Source: Opitutia bacterium (lineage in GTDB: Bacteria; Verrucomicrobiota; Verrucomicrobiia; Opitutales; Opitutaceae). Taken from it: a stretch of 64,000 nucleotides of DNA. Both the position numbers and the translations under genes were made by a program. This document shows positions 1-11,025 of the stretch, one piece after another. Within the stretch, counting starts at the first letter, position 1, and every line of letters starts with the position of its first letter. The DNA lies in assembly GCA_016187945.1 (NCBI GenBank), contig JACPIT010000009.1:1-64000 (forward strand). Direction: 5' to 3'. The notes under the pieces were generated by a model. It was not told the origin of the DNA, made no database searches, and was given only the letters and a program-made list of their open reading frames with translations.

Positions 1-114
1 AAGCTCGAGGACCACCTCATCGCCGCCGCGCGGCCTTGGTCCACCCCGGCAGCCGTCAAAGGACTGATTCACGTTTGGCTCGCCGATAAAGTAAATCATG
101 GCGCGCCAGCCTAA
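1..114 (+). CDS. 3' end of an unidentified gene
   Basis: The window opens inside an open frame that reads 37 residues and stops at TAA (112-114). The visible tail contains AAARPWSTPAAVKGLIHVWL and ends in HGAPA. It is too short to assign to a family. The frame and the plausible amino-acid mix suggest a real C-terminus, but an accidental open frame cannot be excluded in DNA this rich in GC. Confidence 0.35.
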   Translation, partial: KLEDHLIAAARPWSTPAAVKGLIHVWLADKVNHGAPA

Positions 115-222
115 AGTCTAATTGTCAACAGACGTCGGTATCACACCCTGTATATCGGCACGCGGGCATGGGCGATGAAGACGAATGCCAATCGCCCCTG
201 GGCTGGGATCATGCAGTTGCCT

Positions 223-277
223 GTGGGCCAGCGAGCTTGCTCGCGCTCCTTGGGCGCCCGCTAACGGGCTGGCCCAC
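223..277. repeat. Branched palindrome (three-way-junction-like)
   Basis: Outer arms GTGGGCCAGC (223-232) and GCTGGCCCAC (268-277) pair perfectly. Inside lie two more hairpins, GCGAG-CTTG-CTCGC (231-244) and GCCCG-CTAA-CGGGC (256-269). The layout of two hairpins pointing inwards resembles a REPIN (inverted pair of REP sequences) with a degenerate foot. Confidence 0.55.
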
Positions 278-444
278 TCTCGCATTTTTCAGTCTTGGAA
301 TTTCGGAAGGAAATCGGGGCCAACTGCATGAGTCCGGCTGAGCTGTGGCACGATGGTCGCGCCCTACCCGCAGAAGAGAGCATAGCCATCGGGCGACGGC
401 CTAACGGAGCGACTTCGACGCCCGCGGCGGCGCTGGGGTGGAAC

Positions 445-514
445 GCGTTGACCTCAACGCGTTCAGAGACGCACGCCGCAAGTCGCGCGTTTGAGCGCGT
501 TGAGGTCAACGCGC
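445..514. repeat. Inverted repeat with GTTGACCTCAAC core
   Basis: A left arm GCGTTGACCTCAACGCG and a right arm CGCGTTGAGGTCAACGCG face each other across about 30 bases. Each arm is itself close to palindromic (GTTGA-CC-TCAAC). No regulator is known from the sequence. It belongs with the other intergenic palindromes in this window. Confidence 0.55.
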
Positions 515-521
515 GCCACCT

Positions 522-555
522 TTCTGAAAACGAAAAGCCCGCCTTGCGGCGGGCT
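522..555 (-). terminator. Rho-independent terminator of aspS
   Basis: On the minus strand AGCCCGCC-GCAA-GGCGGGCT (555-536) is followed by TTTTCGTTTTC. It lies about 45 bases past the aspS stop. The same stem type ends the two other genes at 2571-2601 and 3662-3689. Confidence 0.85.
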
Positions 556-598
556 GCGTTCGGCGCGGCTGGAGCCGCGCCCTCCATTTCCGAGGCGC

Positions 599-2377
<1,779 letters not shown>

Positions 2378-2478
2378 GGGAACGAGTGGTCAACCAAACG
2401 AGCCGCCCCGCGGAGGGGCAAACAGAATTTGGGTGGGTATGACAGAGGGCGGCGACACGGATTCCCAGCAGGGACACA

Positions 2479-2564
2479 GAGAACACAGAGGCAAACCGGA
2501 GGGGCACAGAGTCTCCGTCCGCTTTTCGAACCTCTCGCGGTCTCTGTGCGTGCTCTGTGTTCTC
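2479..2564. repeat. Inverted repeat with GAGAACACAGAG arms
   Basis: Perfect 12-base arms GAGAACACAGAG (2479-2490) and CTCTGTGTTCTC (2553-2564) lie between aspS and the next gene, with further imperfect pairing around them. It looks like an interspersed non-coding repeat. Confidence 0.5.
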
Positions 2565-2570
2565 AGTGAC

Positions 2571-2601
2571 GAAAAACAAAAAGCCCGCCTCGCGGCGGGC
2601 T
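2571..2601 (-). terminator. Rho-independent terminator of the zeta-like gene
   Basis: On the minus strand the stem AGCCCGCC-GCGA-GGCGGGCT (2601-2582) is followed by TTTTTGTTTTTCG, about 20 bases past the stop of the gene ending at 2624. Confidence 0.85.
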
Positions 2602-2623
2602 CATCGAAATCACACGCCGATGC

Positions 2624-3478
2624 TCACACTTTCACGTGCGCGAGCAAGGCGCGCTCTTCTGCCTCGGGCAACGGCTCGCCGTTCGTCTCGAGGATGCGAC
2701 GCGCCAGCGGCTCGAGTTGCTCGGCGGGCACCTCGACCATGCCGATGCCGTCGCGCCACTGGATCACCGGCAGGCCCCAAGCCTTGTTTTCGAGCACTAC
2801 GTCGGCGAAGGCCTTGCGCATGGCCCGCATCGAGGCACGCGTTTCCGCCGCGGGCTCCAGCACCACAGATTCTTCGACTCGATCGGGAGTGTCCGATGCC
2901 ATGAAACGCAGGTTGGTCCGGTGCTCGATTTCCGCAAGCTTCGAGGCGTCCACGATGCGCGCCCGTCCGTCGCACTCTTCAAAGACCAAGCGCGGCCGGT
3001 CGCCGGTATTGTCGTAAAGACGCCATTCGTAGAGCAGCGGCCGGTAGTGATCGAGCAGCAACCGCAGCCCCTTGCCGAAGCGGCGCTGCTGCACGTCATC
3101 CGGGATGTCGTGCCCGCCTTTGGTGACGCGCTGCCGGATGCGCGCACGAGTGATGGTGAGATCCGGAATCCAAAGATAATCGAGACGCACACGGTAGCCG
3201 GCCTCCTTCAGCTCCCGCAACAGCCGGACGTAACCGACACCCGTTAACGTCGTTTCAAACGAGAAGCTCTCACGCCGCTCGCCGAGTTCGCGCAGTCGCC
3301 GCAGCATGATCCGCCCGGCCTCGAACGCCGCCCGGTCCGGGGCGAACGGGGACAAGCCGGCGGCGATCAAGTCCGCGTTCACAAACTCGCGGCAACGCAT
3401 TTCCTGCGGCAGAAAGCGACGCACGTAGGTCGTCTTCCCTGCTCCGTTCGGTCCGGCGATGATGAACAGGTCCGGCAT
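2624..3478 (-). CDS. Zeta-toxin-like P-loop kinase/ATPase
   Basis: A 284-residue soluble protein opening with MPDLFIIAGPNGAGKTTYVR. The Walker A motif (GPNGAGKT, residues 9-16, Lys15) sits at the very start, as in zeta toxins and their chromosomal relatives. FVNADLIAAGLSPF (about residues 33-46) matches the zeta-family substrate-side motif, and DYLWIPDLTITRARIRQRV resembles the lid region. Zeta toxins phosphorylate UDP-N-acetylglucosamine; many chromosomal homologues have no proven toxicity. No epsilon-type antitoxin gene is adjacent. The C-terminal 80 or so residues go beyond the compact kinase core and are not recognised. The gene is single, has its own terminator, and starts at ATG 3478. 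Function beyond nucleotide-dependent phosphotransfer is inference. Confidence 0.8.
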   Translation of the reverse strand: MPDLFIIAGPNGAGKTTYVRRFLPQEMRCREFVNADLIAAGLSPFAPDRAAFEAGRIMLRRLRELGERRESFSFETTLTGVGYVRLLRELKEAGYRVRLDYLWIPDLTITRARIRQRVTKGGHDIPDDVQQRRFGKGLRLLLDHYRPLLYEWRLYDNTGDRPRLVFEECDGRARIVDASKLAEIEHRTNLRFMASDTPDRVEESVVLEPAAETRASMRAMRKAFADVVLENKAWGLPVIQWRDGIGMVEVPAEQLEPLARRILETNGEPLPEAEERALLAHVKV

Positions 3479-3661
3479 ACACCGAGTTCACTCGAAGGCA
3501 TGCCCGACGTCAACCGACGCAAATCAAACTCGCAGCGATGGGGATCGTGCCGCGCGTTGATCGCCGTCGCCGCTGAGAACAGCGGCGACCACCTCGCTTC
3601 ACCTCATTCTTGGGCTCTGCCAGAAAGCTATCTGGCTGAATCTGTGTCCATCTGTGGTTGG

Positions 3662-3689
3662 AAACAAAAAGCCCGCCTCACGGCGGGCT
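3662..3689 (-). terminator. Rho-independent terminator of gpmI
   Basis: On the minus strand AGCCCGCC-GTGA-GGCGGGCT (3689-3670) is followed by TTTTTGTTTCC, about 33 bases past the gpmI stop. Confidence 0.85.
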
Positions 3690-3721
3690 CGTCGAAATCG
3701 GGCGGTGTGTCCGGTGTGGCG

Positions 3722-5305
<1,584 letters not shown>

Positions 5306-5425
5306 AGGAAAATGTGTCGATAAAGTTACCGGCGCGCCCGCGCGCTCAACCTCTAAATCCGTCATCGCAACCCACGCCCACGCTTAGCCAAGGATTGGCC
5401 CAGCCCCTGCTGAGAAAGGACTCTC

Positions 5426-5737
5426 ATGACGCTGCTCATCCGCGACCAGCTCACCTGCCCACCGACGTGGTTTCTCAGCTACCGCGATCTGACGCTCTAC
5501 TGCGCGGTCATGCTGAAGCTCGACATCGTCCTCGAGTCGGAAGACCCGGACCTCTACTACCGCTGGATTCGCCAGCGCGGCGGCATGGATTTCGTGAAAG
5601 ACTTCGTGCGTCCCGGTTCGGAAGACGGCGTGCACCTCGACGTGGAGCACCATTTTTCCAACACGATCGTCACCGACCGCATCGCCCCGGAAAACGTCCA
5701 CCGCCTCATCGCGAGCATCCGGACGCTCGCGGCGTGA
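5426..5737 (+). CDS. Small hypothetical protein; host gene of the flanking repeat
   Basis: A 103-residue soluble protein (starts MTLLIRDQLTCPPTWFLSYR) that I do not recognise. It is rich in aromatic and acidic residues and has no signal peptide or membrane segment. Its last 19 codons and stop (5679-5737) form one copy of a direct repeat whose second copy lies at 10785-10840. So the downstream 5-kb block looks inserted at the 3' end of this gene while leaving it intact. In the distant copy the same frame reads on past TLA into RKRR instead of stopping. It is divergent from gpmI with 120 bases between starts. Confidence 0.7.
   Translation: MTLLIRDQLTCPPTWFLSYRDLTLYCAVMLKLDIVLESEDPDLYYRWIRQRGGMDFVKDFVRPGSEDGVHLDVEHHFSNTIVTDRIAPENVHRLIASIRTLAA
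5679..5735. repeat. Left direct repeat of the 5-kb insertion
   Basis: Starts GCATCGCCCCGGAAAACG and runs through the last codons of the small gene. It matches 10785-10840 with about four differences and one gap over 57 bases. It is a possible attachment-site repeat. Confidence 0.75.
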
Positions 5738-5740
5738 GGT

Positions 5741-6376
5741 TCAGCGGCTACGTTCGCGCTCGTGGCCTTCTTTCCGAGGCGGCGCGGCACCGGCGGCCTC
5801 CCGCGAAAGCGGTCGAGCAACCGGAATCGTTTCCTGGGCGCGAAGCGTCGCCGACCGGCTGGTTCCGAGCCGGCGGGCCGAATCTTCAATTGCCCGCCAC
5901 GCGAGCCCCGGATGTTCCCGGTGGGTTTCCAGCAGTTTCTCGCGTGGAATGTCGTTCACATGAGAGACGCCCTCGTTTCCCAACAACGCCGGCAGCTCCG
6001 AACTCCGAAACACATGTTGATCCCGCGCGCCATCGACAAAGCATGTCGCGCGACCGCGCGCCTCGGCCGCGAACCTGATCGCGGCGCTGCGGTAAAGCGA
6101 GGCGGCGTCCTCGCGGGTGAGCGGACTCGATGCCTCGATGGCGGGATCGAGCGATTGTGAAGCCAGATAGCGCCCGAGCGGAGTATCCTCCAGCACGGCC
6201 GCACGGCCCGGCGGCTGCGCGGCGCAATACTCGCGGGCGATCTGCCGATTGTCCTGGTGCGCGAGCGGTCCGCGACCGGAATAGAAAACAGCGCCATCCA
6301 CCGGAGCGGCCGCCGAACGGCGCATGATTTCCGCTTCGTAACCCGCTCTGTCCCGATGGTCGCGCGATGGGTTCAT
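5741..6376 (-). CDS. Small protein resembling a polymorphic-toxin C-terminal domain
   Basis: A 211-residue protein and the last gene of the three-gene block. It starts 15 bases after the ATPase stop, with ACGAGG as a ribosome site. The core (residues 28-145) shows FYSGRG (31-36), VLEDTPLGRYL (61-71), AASLYRSAAIRFA (91-103) and FVDGARDQHVFRSSELPALL (113-132). From memory this order (FxSG near the start, TLE-T-G-L, a helix ending in FA, then a SIF-E-P-L-NP-V end) is that of a small toxin domain at the C-termini of RHS and other polymorphic secreted toxins. Here it stands alone, without the long carrier protein. No signal peptide is seen. The arginine-rich tail (about residue 150 on) is unlike the core. 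Toxin activity is inference; effector or mobilisation factor are other options. Confidence 0.6.
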   Translation of the reverse strand: MNPSRDHRDRAGYEAEIMRRSAAAPVDGAVFYSGRGPLAHQDNRQIAREYCAAQPPGRAAVLEDTPLGRYLASQSLDPAIEASSPLTREDAASLYRSAAIRFAAEARGRATCFVDGARDQHVFRSSELPALLGNEGVSHVNDIPREKLLETHREHPGLAWRAIEDSARRLGTSRSATLRAQETIPVARPLSREAAGAAPPRKEGHERERSR

Positions 6377-6391
6377 GAGCGCCTCGTCCGC

Positions 6392-8704
6392 CTACGGCGT
6401 GTGCGTGGGTTGCAGCCGAATCACGTCCCGCCACGGCACCCGCGCGCGGTTGAGCACCACGAGGGCGGTATCGGGCTCGGCCAATAAAGTCGCGAGTTCC
6501 GCCCCGCGGACAATTTCTGCGGGACCGAGGCTGGACTGCGGGCGTTCGGTGTTCGCCGCACCGCGCAGAAAACGCATCGTGCCTTCCAAGACTCCGTGTC
6601 CGGCGCGCCGCTGGAGCGCACTCGGCGTGATGTGGCGCACCAAGGACGGTTGCTTCCGCGCCGCCGCCAGTGCACCGGAGACAGCTTGGCCGACGATCGC
6701 GGTGCGAACTGCCGCGCCTTGTGCCGTCTCGATTCTCGGCCGCCAAGTCACTCCAAGTTTCCCTGCGACAAAGCGGTCGGTTTCGGCCGAGCGCCCCTGC
6801 AACGCGAGCACCGAACCGAACGAGTTCAGCCACCGGGCCGCTACTTGATCGCCGAGCTTCTCGATCACTCCCTCCATCGTCTGCGTGGCGGCGATCATCG
6901 AGAGTCCCAGCGAACGCCCGATCGAGAGCATCGCGGCATCTTCGCGCGTGGCGACTTCTTGCGCTTCGTCGATCAGCAACACGACGGGCGCTGCGTTCTG
7001 TGCGGGGGATTCGGCGCGCCGTTTCAACGCGCCGTAAAGCCGCGCCTTCAGCAGGGCGGTCGCGACCGCTCCGGCGCGTCCATAACGGTAAGCCGGCAGC
7101 AAAACCCCGAATCGCCCTCCGCTCAGCGCGTCCTCGAGTGAAATCTCGTCATCCGCGGGTGTCGCTCGCACCCACTTCAAAAGATCGGCGTGAGCGGTCA
7201 GCGTGGAAATCCAGGTCTGTGCGGTCGTCGCGATTCCCCCGCGCGTCCGCTCGTCCATCTCCTTCCAATCGTATTGAAAATATTCGACGGCGCTCGCCAA
7301 CATGGGCTCCGCCGCGACGCGGGCATCGCCGATCGACGACAATACTTGCTGCCGCAACGACGCGTTCGCCGCCATGGCCCCCACCGTGGCGAGATTCCAG
7401 AAAAGCCCTCCCGCCGCTTCCGCGAGCACCGCCGAATGCCGCAGCAAGGCGTGAGCGCCGTTGCGCCAAAACGGATCCTGCCCGTGCGCCGGCTCGACGA
7501 TGTCGATCAGCGTATCGACGAGCACGTCGGGCGCGAGCCCCTTGACGATCGAGATCGTCACTCGGGCGGGATCGACCATCCGCATCCCCGGCAAATCGGA
7601 AACTTCGCGCGGCAGGCTGCCTTTCCCATCGAACACGACGAGGCCGGTGCCGTCCCACGCCGCGACTTGACGCGCCACCGGACGCAGGACTCCGGAGGTT
7701 TTGCCTGCTCCCGTGCCGCCGAATACCAGAAGATGCGTGCGCAAATCCTCCCGCGACAATCCCACCGGCAGACCCGGAGACGGCGCGAAGAAATCGCTGC
7801 GCCCCGCGAGCAAGCCGGTCGACATCCCGAGTCGCACAACCGGCTCGCGATTCTGCCGAATCGCCTCGTTCAGTTGCCGAACGCGCGCCGTTTCATTTGC
7901 CTCGGCCCAGGCCGTCCCGCCCGCCTCGACAAACGCCGCCGCTTCGACCGCTTCAGCCGCTTCGAGTTCAACCACGCGAGCCGCTGTCGGATTCGAATCG
8001 AGCAGCAATTTCAGCCCCGCGACCACTCCGACAAACATGAGAGCGAAGCTGCCGCCGAATAGCAGATTCGTCGCTCCCGCCGCGAGACAACCCGCAGAGG
8101 GCAGCCACCACCATGCCCGCACAGACGTCAGACGGAAACGCGCGTCGGCCTCGCTGATTTCCGCGGAGAGGGGTCGGCAATCTTCCGTCAGCCATCCGTG
8201 ACGCCACGGATCGCTCAAGTCGTCCGGCGTCTCCGCCGGTATGTCGCGCAAGAAGCACCGCCGCGCGACTCCCGTCATTTCCGCGATCAACGCCTCACTG
8301 CTCACCCCGCGCATCAGCACCCAAGGAAGCGAAACCACGAGCAGAACGAAAAGAGCCAGCTCCACCACCACCGCCAAATCGGGATAGAGCGTCACTCCAT
8401 GCTCCGGTGTCCACCATGCGGGAAAACTCAGTGCCGCACCGGCGACGATGCACGCCCACTGGCGATAAAACACCCGCGCCGAAATGAGCCGCGCCAGAGT
8501 CCGGTGATACACCTGTCGCGCCAGCGCGAGACCGGAGCCATCGTGGGCTGGCAGCGACAATGCCAACGCGTCGAACGGTTGCCGGGAGAAGACGAAGCCG
8601 GTGAACCCCTGGCGATCGATCCAGCCTCCCGTGCCCGCGCGAGCCAGTGGTCGTGTCGGCGTTTCGACGGCGGTGATCTTCTGCAGCGCAGCCTCGGTAA
8701 CCAT
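6392..8704 (-). CDS. VirD4/TraG-like membrane coupling ATPase
   Basis: A 770-residue protein with a membrane-anchored N-terminus and a large cytosolic ATPase, the layout of type IV coupling proteins that pass DNA or protein to a secretion channel. Hydrophobic segments lie around residues 75-120 and a further pair around 195-225. Walker A is FGGTGAGKTSGV with Lys335, followed by GLVVFDGKGS. Walker B is VVLLIDEAQEV with Asp579-Glu580. The following IAATQTMEGVIEKLG resembles the TraM-recognition/TraG C-terminal region. The start at ATG 8704 is chosen because it comes two bases after the upstream stop (TGACCATG), which implies translational coupling. No relaxase or other type IV secretion genes are in the window, so the partner channel is unknown. 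Confidence 0.8.
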   Translation of the reverse strand: MVTEAALQKITAVETPTRPLARAGTGGWIDRQGFTGFVFSRQPFDALALSLPAHDGSGLALARQVYHRTLARLISARVFYRQWACIVAGAALSFPAWWTPEHGVTLYPDLAVVVELALFVLLVVSLPWVLMRGVSSEALIAEMTGVARRCFLRDIPAETPDDLSDPWRHGWLTEDCRPLSAEISEADARFRLTSVRAWWWLPSAGCLAAGATNLLFGGSFALMFVGVVAGLKLLLDSNPTAARVVELEAAEAVEAAAFVEAGGTAWAEANETARVRQLNEAIRQNREPVVRLGMSTGLLAGRSDFFAPSPGLPVGLSREDLRTHLLVFGGTGAGKTSGVLRPVARQVAAWDGTGLVVFDGKGSLPREVSDLPGMRMVDPARVTISIVKGLAPDVLVDTLIDIVEPAHGQDPFWRNGAHALLRHSAVLAEAAGGLFWNLATVGAMAANASLRQQVLSSIGDARVAAEPMLASAVEYFQYDWKEMDERTRGGIATTAQTWISTLTAHADLLKWVRATPADDEISLEDALSGGRFGVLLPAYRYGRAGAVATALLKARLYGALKRRAESPAQNAAPVVLLIDEAQEVATREDAAMLSIGRSLGLSMIAATQTMEGVIEKLGDQVAARWLNSFGSVLALQGRSAETDRFVAGKLGVTWRPRIETAQGAAVRTAIVGQAVSGALAAARKQPSLVRHITPSALQRRAGHGVLEGTMRFLRGAANTERPQSSLGPAEIVRGAELATLLAEPDTALVVLNRARVPWRDVIRLQPTHTP

Positions 8705-8706
8705 GG

Positions 8707-10704
8707 TCAGGGCTCCAGTTGAATGAGGAAATACACCGGCGCGGCTTCCGACGTTTTCATGAACAGCGCGCAAACGTTTTCGTCGTCGATCCGAAGCGTC
8801 GCCGCGTGGATATCGTCGTCGAGTTCGCCGGTCGGCAGCGACTTCAATCCCTGCAGGCGCGGGAAGTAGCCGCGCTCGCCGCGCTCCGAGTCGAACGTGT
8901 AGGACGACTTCTCCTTTTTCAGCGGGAGCCAGCCGATATGCCCCCCCGCCCGGAGCAAATAGATCCGCGCATCGCGCTTGAGCCGGAGGACCGGCGTCGT
9001 CGCCGGAAACTGCGAGGTCACGGACGACATGAAACCGCCGAAAAGCGCTCCCAAGCCGGACTGCGTCGGCGCCGGCACCGGCTCCAGCGCCTCGAAGCCG
9101 CCCGGACCGTGGCGATACACGCCGGCCCGGTTTCCGCGCAAACCATCCAGAAACGCGGCGGTCTCCTTCGACAGGATTCGCCCCGTCGCGACGAGCCGCA
9201 GGTCACCCGCCGGCAAAAACAACGCGTCGCCGAATCGACCGCTGGCGCGCAGACCGGTTTCGTCTCCGGTGAGCTCGATCGCTTCGATCGTTCCCAAGCC
9301 CTGGATGCGGCCGCCGCTACGCAGCGCGAGCCGAAATGCCGCGTGCTCGCGCTCGATTTCCAAGGCTCCGCCGCCGTAATCGAGCGGACGCGATCCCTCG
9401 GCGTCCAACTGCAACGAACAGTCGCAACCGTCTCCCGCCATTCGCCGCACGCCCAGCGACACAACCACCCCGCCAATCGTGCCGCGATATACTTTCCCCG
9501 GCTCCAGTGCGGACGAGAGCTTTCCCATCTCGGCCGCAAATCGGTCGCGTTCCGACCGCACTTGGGTGTCGGCGACCCGCGCGAGGCCGATCTTCCGGTC
9601 CGAAGCGGGGATCCGCACGACCGGCGCGCCGGTGTCCAGAACGAGTTCGACAAAAGCCTGCTGCAGCAACACCTGCTTGGCGCTCTCCTCCACCGTCGCC
9701 TGATTCGTCGATGCATTCGTCGGCTCGGGCGCCGCCACCGCCACCGCGGGAACCGGCTCTTCGACCGGCTTCGCTCGACGACGTTCGATAAATGCACGCA
9801 GCTCGCGCGCCGGATCTCGATGAAACGCCGTCAGCGGCGCACGGCGCGGCGGACGCGACGCGAACGTGGTCGAAAGCTGGAACGCCACCGCGCCCGAACG
9901 CGCGTCCACCGATTTCACCTCCATATAAAGCGGCTCGCCGTGTTCGATCGCCGCCGGCACTCCCATCACCGCGCCGATCGGCAGAGCGTCCAATATCGCC
10001 GCCCTCTCAGCGTCGCATTTCGCGAGATACTTGTCTGATATTTCGTCGACCTCCACCGACGCCTTGCTGGCCGCGTCGAGGAATCCCTCCAATTCCTTTT
10101 TGAATTCGGGCGATTCGATCACCAGCGGACTCTTGAACTCCGCCATCCGCCGTCCCCGCCACTCGGAGTGCGCCAGTGGAACGCGCGTGAAATCCCATCG
10201 GCTGTCGAAAAAACTCCCCGAATGAACCGCTTGAAGAATGACCGTCTCGCGCGCACGGCTGCCCGTGGGAAACGTCGTCCGGAGAAACGCGTGCTGGAGG
10301 AACGACAACGCCGCACCCGATTTCTGTCCGCCAATCGTCGCGATGAAATCTTTCGGCACGAGTCTCAACTGCTGTTGCGCCACGTCCAATTCCGTCAGCC
10401 GATCGGTGATCGGCCGAAACACCGGATCCTCGCGCGGGGCTTCTCGATAGAGGCTCTCTTTCAAAACGAGTTCGACCTCGCATCGCACTTCCACCTGCAA
10501 CGCACCGAGACGGCGCTGCTCGATTTTTATCTCTCCGACTTCCGCCGGCTGGGTCACGTAGCCGGCCAGAGTCGCACGCACCAGTGCTTCGGGCAGAGAG
10601 GGCGGCGGCATGAGCCGCGCCGCATGCGATATCGAAGCGCCGACCGACAACACGACCATCCCGCGGAAAACGGTGCCGAAATGCCGCCAAAGCGAGCCGC
10701 ACAT
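8707..10704 (-). CDS. Large exported protein of unknown function, first gene of the cassette
   Basis: About 665 residues with an N-terminal hydrophobic segment ending SVGASISHAARLMPPP, a likely signal peptide cleaved after SHA. The rest is soluble, with alternating beta-rich stretches and one proline/alanine linker (around residues 320-345). I see no known catalytic motif; a CDCS pair lies in the second half. It could be a periplasmic or surface component working with the coupling ATPase encoded directly behind it. The start is ATG 10704, with an in-frame GTG one codon earlier (10707) as an alternative. It is the first gene of a compact three-gene unit, with 2 and 15 bases between genes. Confidence 0.75.
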   Translation of the reverse strand: MCGSLWRHFGTVFRGMVVLSVGASISHAARLMPPPSLPEALVRATLAGYVTQPAEVGEIKIEQRRLGALQVEVRCEVELVLKESLYREAPREDPVFRPITDRLTELDVAQQQLRLVPKDFIATIGGQKSGAALSFLQHAFLRTTFPTGSRARETVILQAVHSGSFFDSRWDFTRVPLAHSEWRGRRMAEFKSPLVIESPEFKKELEGFLDAASKASVEVDEISDKYLAKCDAERAAILDALPIGAVMGVPAAIEHGEPLYMEVKSVDARSGAVAFQLSTTFASRPPRRAPLTAFHRDPARELRAFIERRRAKPVEEPVPAVAVAAPEPTNASTNQATVEESAKQVLLQQAFVELVLDTGAPVVRIPASDRKIGLARVADTQVRSERDRFAAEMGKLSSALEPGKVYRGTIGGVVVSLGVRRMAGDGCDCSLQLDAEGSRPLDYGGGALEIEREHAAFRLALRSGGRIQGLGTIEAIELTGDETGLRASGRFGDALFLPAGDLRLVATGRILSKETAAFLDGLRGNRAGVYRHGPGGFEALEPVPAPTQSGLGALFGGFMSSVTSQFPATTPVLRLKRDARIYLLRAGGHIGWLPLKKEKSSYTFDSERGERGYFPRLQGLKSLPTGELDDDIHAATLRIDDENVCALFMKTSEAAPVYFLIQLEP

Positions 10705-10784
10705 CACCGCATCGTGACCGGACCGACGTTCCCTGGCGATTCAATTTCCATTCGGCACTGGATAAAGGGTATCTCCTTCAATCG

Positions 10785-10840
10785 GCATCGCCCCGAAAAA
10801 CGTCCACCGCCTCATCGCGAGCATCCGGACACTCGCACGT
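10785..10840. repeat. Right direct repeat of the 5-kb insertion
   Basis: Repeats the 3' end of the gene at 5426-5737. In that frame it still reads KNVHRLIASIRTLA, then runs on without the stop. It lies 80 bases upstream of the start of the cassette operon. Confidence 0.75.
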
Positions 10841-10855
10841 AAGCGGCGAATTCCT

Positions 10856-10924
10856 GTAGCGGCGGTCTATGACCGCCGAACGAGCGCGGCGCGAAATTCG
10901 CCGGCGGTCACAGATCGCCGCTAC
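10856..10924. repeat. REPIN-like element, GCGGCGGTC family
   Basis: GTAG foot (10856) plus the hairpin GCGGTCTATGACCGC, then an inverted copy ending in CTAC (10921-10924). The element at 63737-63806 has the same stem family, and a half element lies at 55882-55900. Together with the right direct repeat it fills most of the 320-base gap before hemH. Confidence 0.75.
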
Positions 10925-11025
10925 AGAGTCCCCCCTCTTCCCTCATTCCTTGTTCGACCTCGCGCGTCGGCTGGCGGCCGGTTGACTTCCCGACGGATTG
11001 CTCCACGTCTGGAGCGCCACACGCC

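Larger units (their letters stand above)
115..598. other. Intergenic region with two palindromic structures
   Basis: No credible gene is seen in these 484 bases. The region holds a branched palindrome (223-277), an inverted repeat built on GTTGACCTCAAC (445-514) and the terminator of aspS next to its stop. Confidence 0.6.
5738..10784. mobile_element. Putative 5-kb inserted cassette between direct repeats
   Basis: About 5.05 kb lie between two imperfect copies of the 3' end of the gene at 5426-5737. The block is fully used by three minus-strand genes in a row: an exported protein, a coupling-type ATPase and a small toxin-like protein. Insertion at the 3' end of a gene, with that end duplicated at the far side, is how many integrative elements are left after site-specific recombination. 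No integrase or transposase is inside, so it would be a non-autonomous or decayed element. The alternative is simple duplication of the segment by recombination. Base composition is similar to the surroundings. Confidence 0.5.

Noticed and set aside
5738-10784. Complete conjugative element or prophage
   Set aside because: No integrase, relaxase, pilus, capsid or terminase gene; only one coupling-type ATPase and two unknowns.
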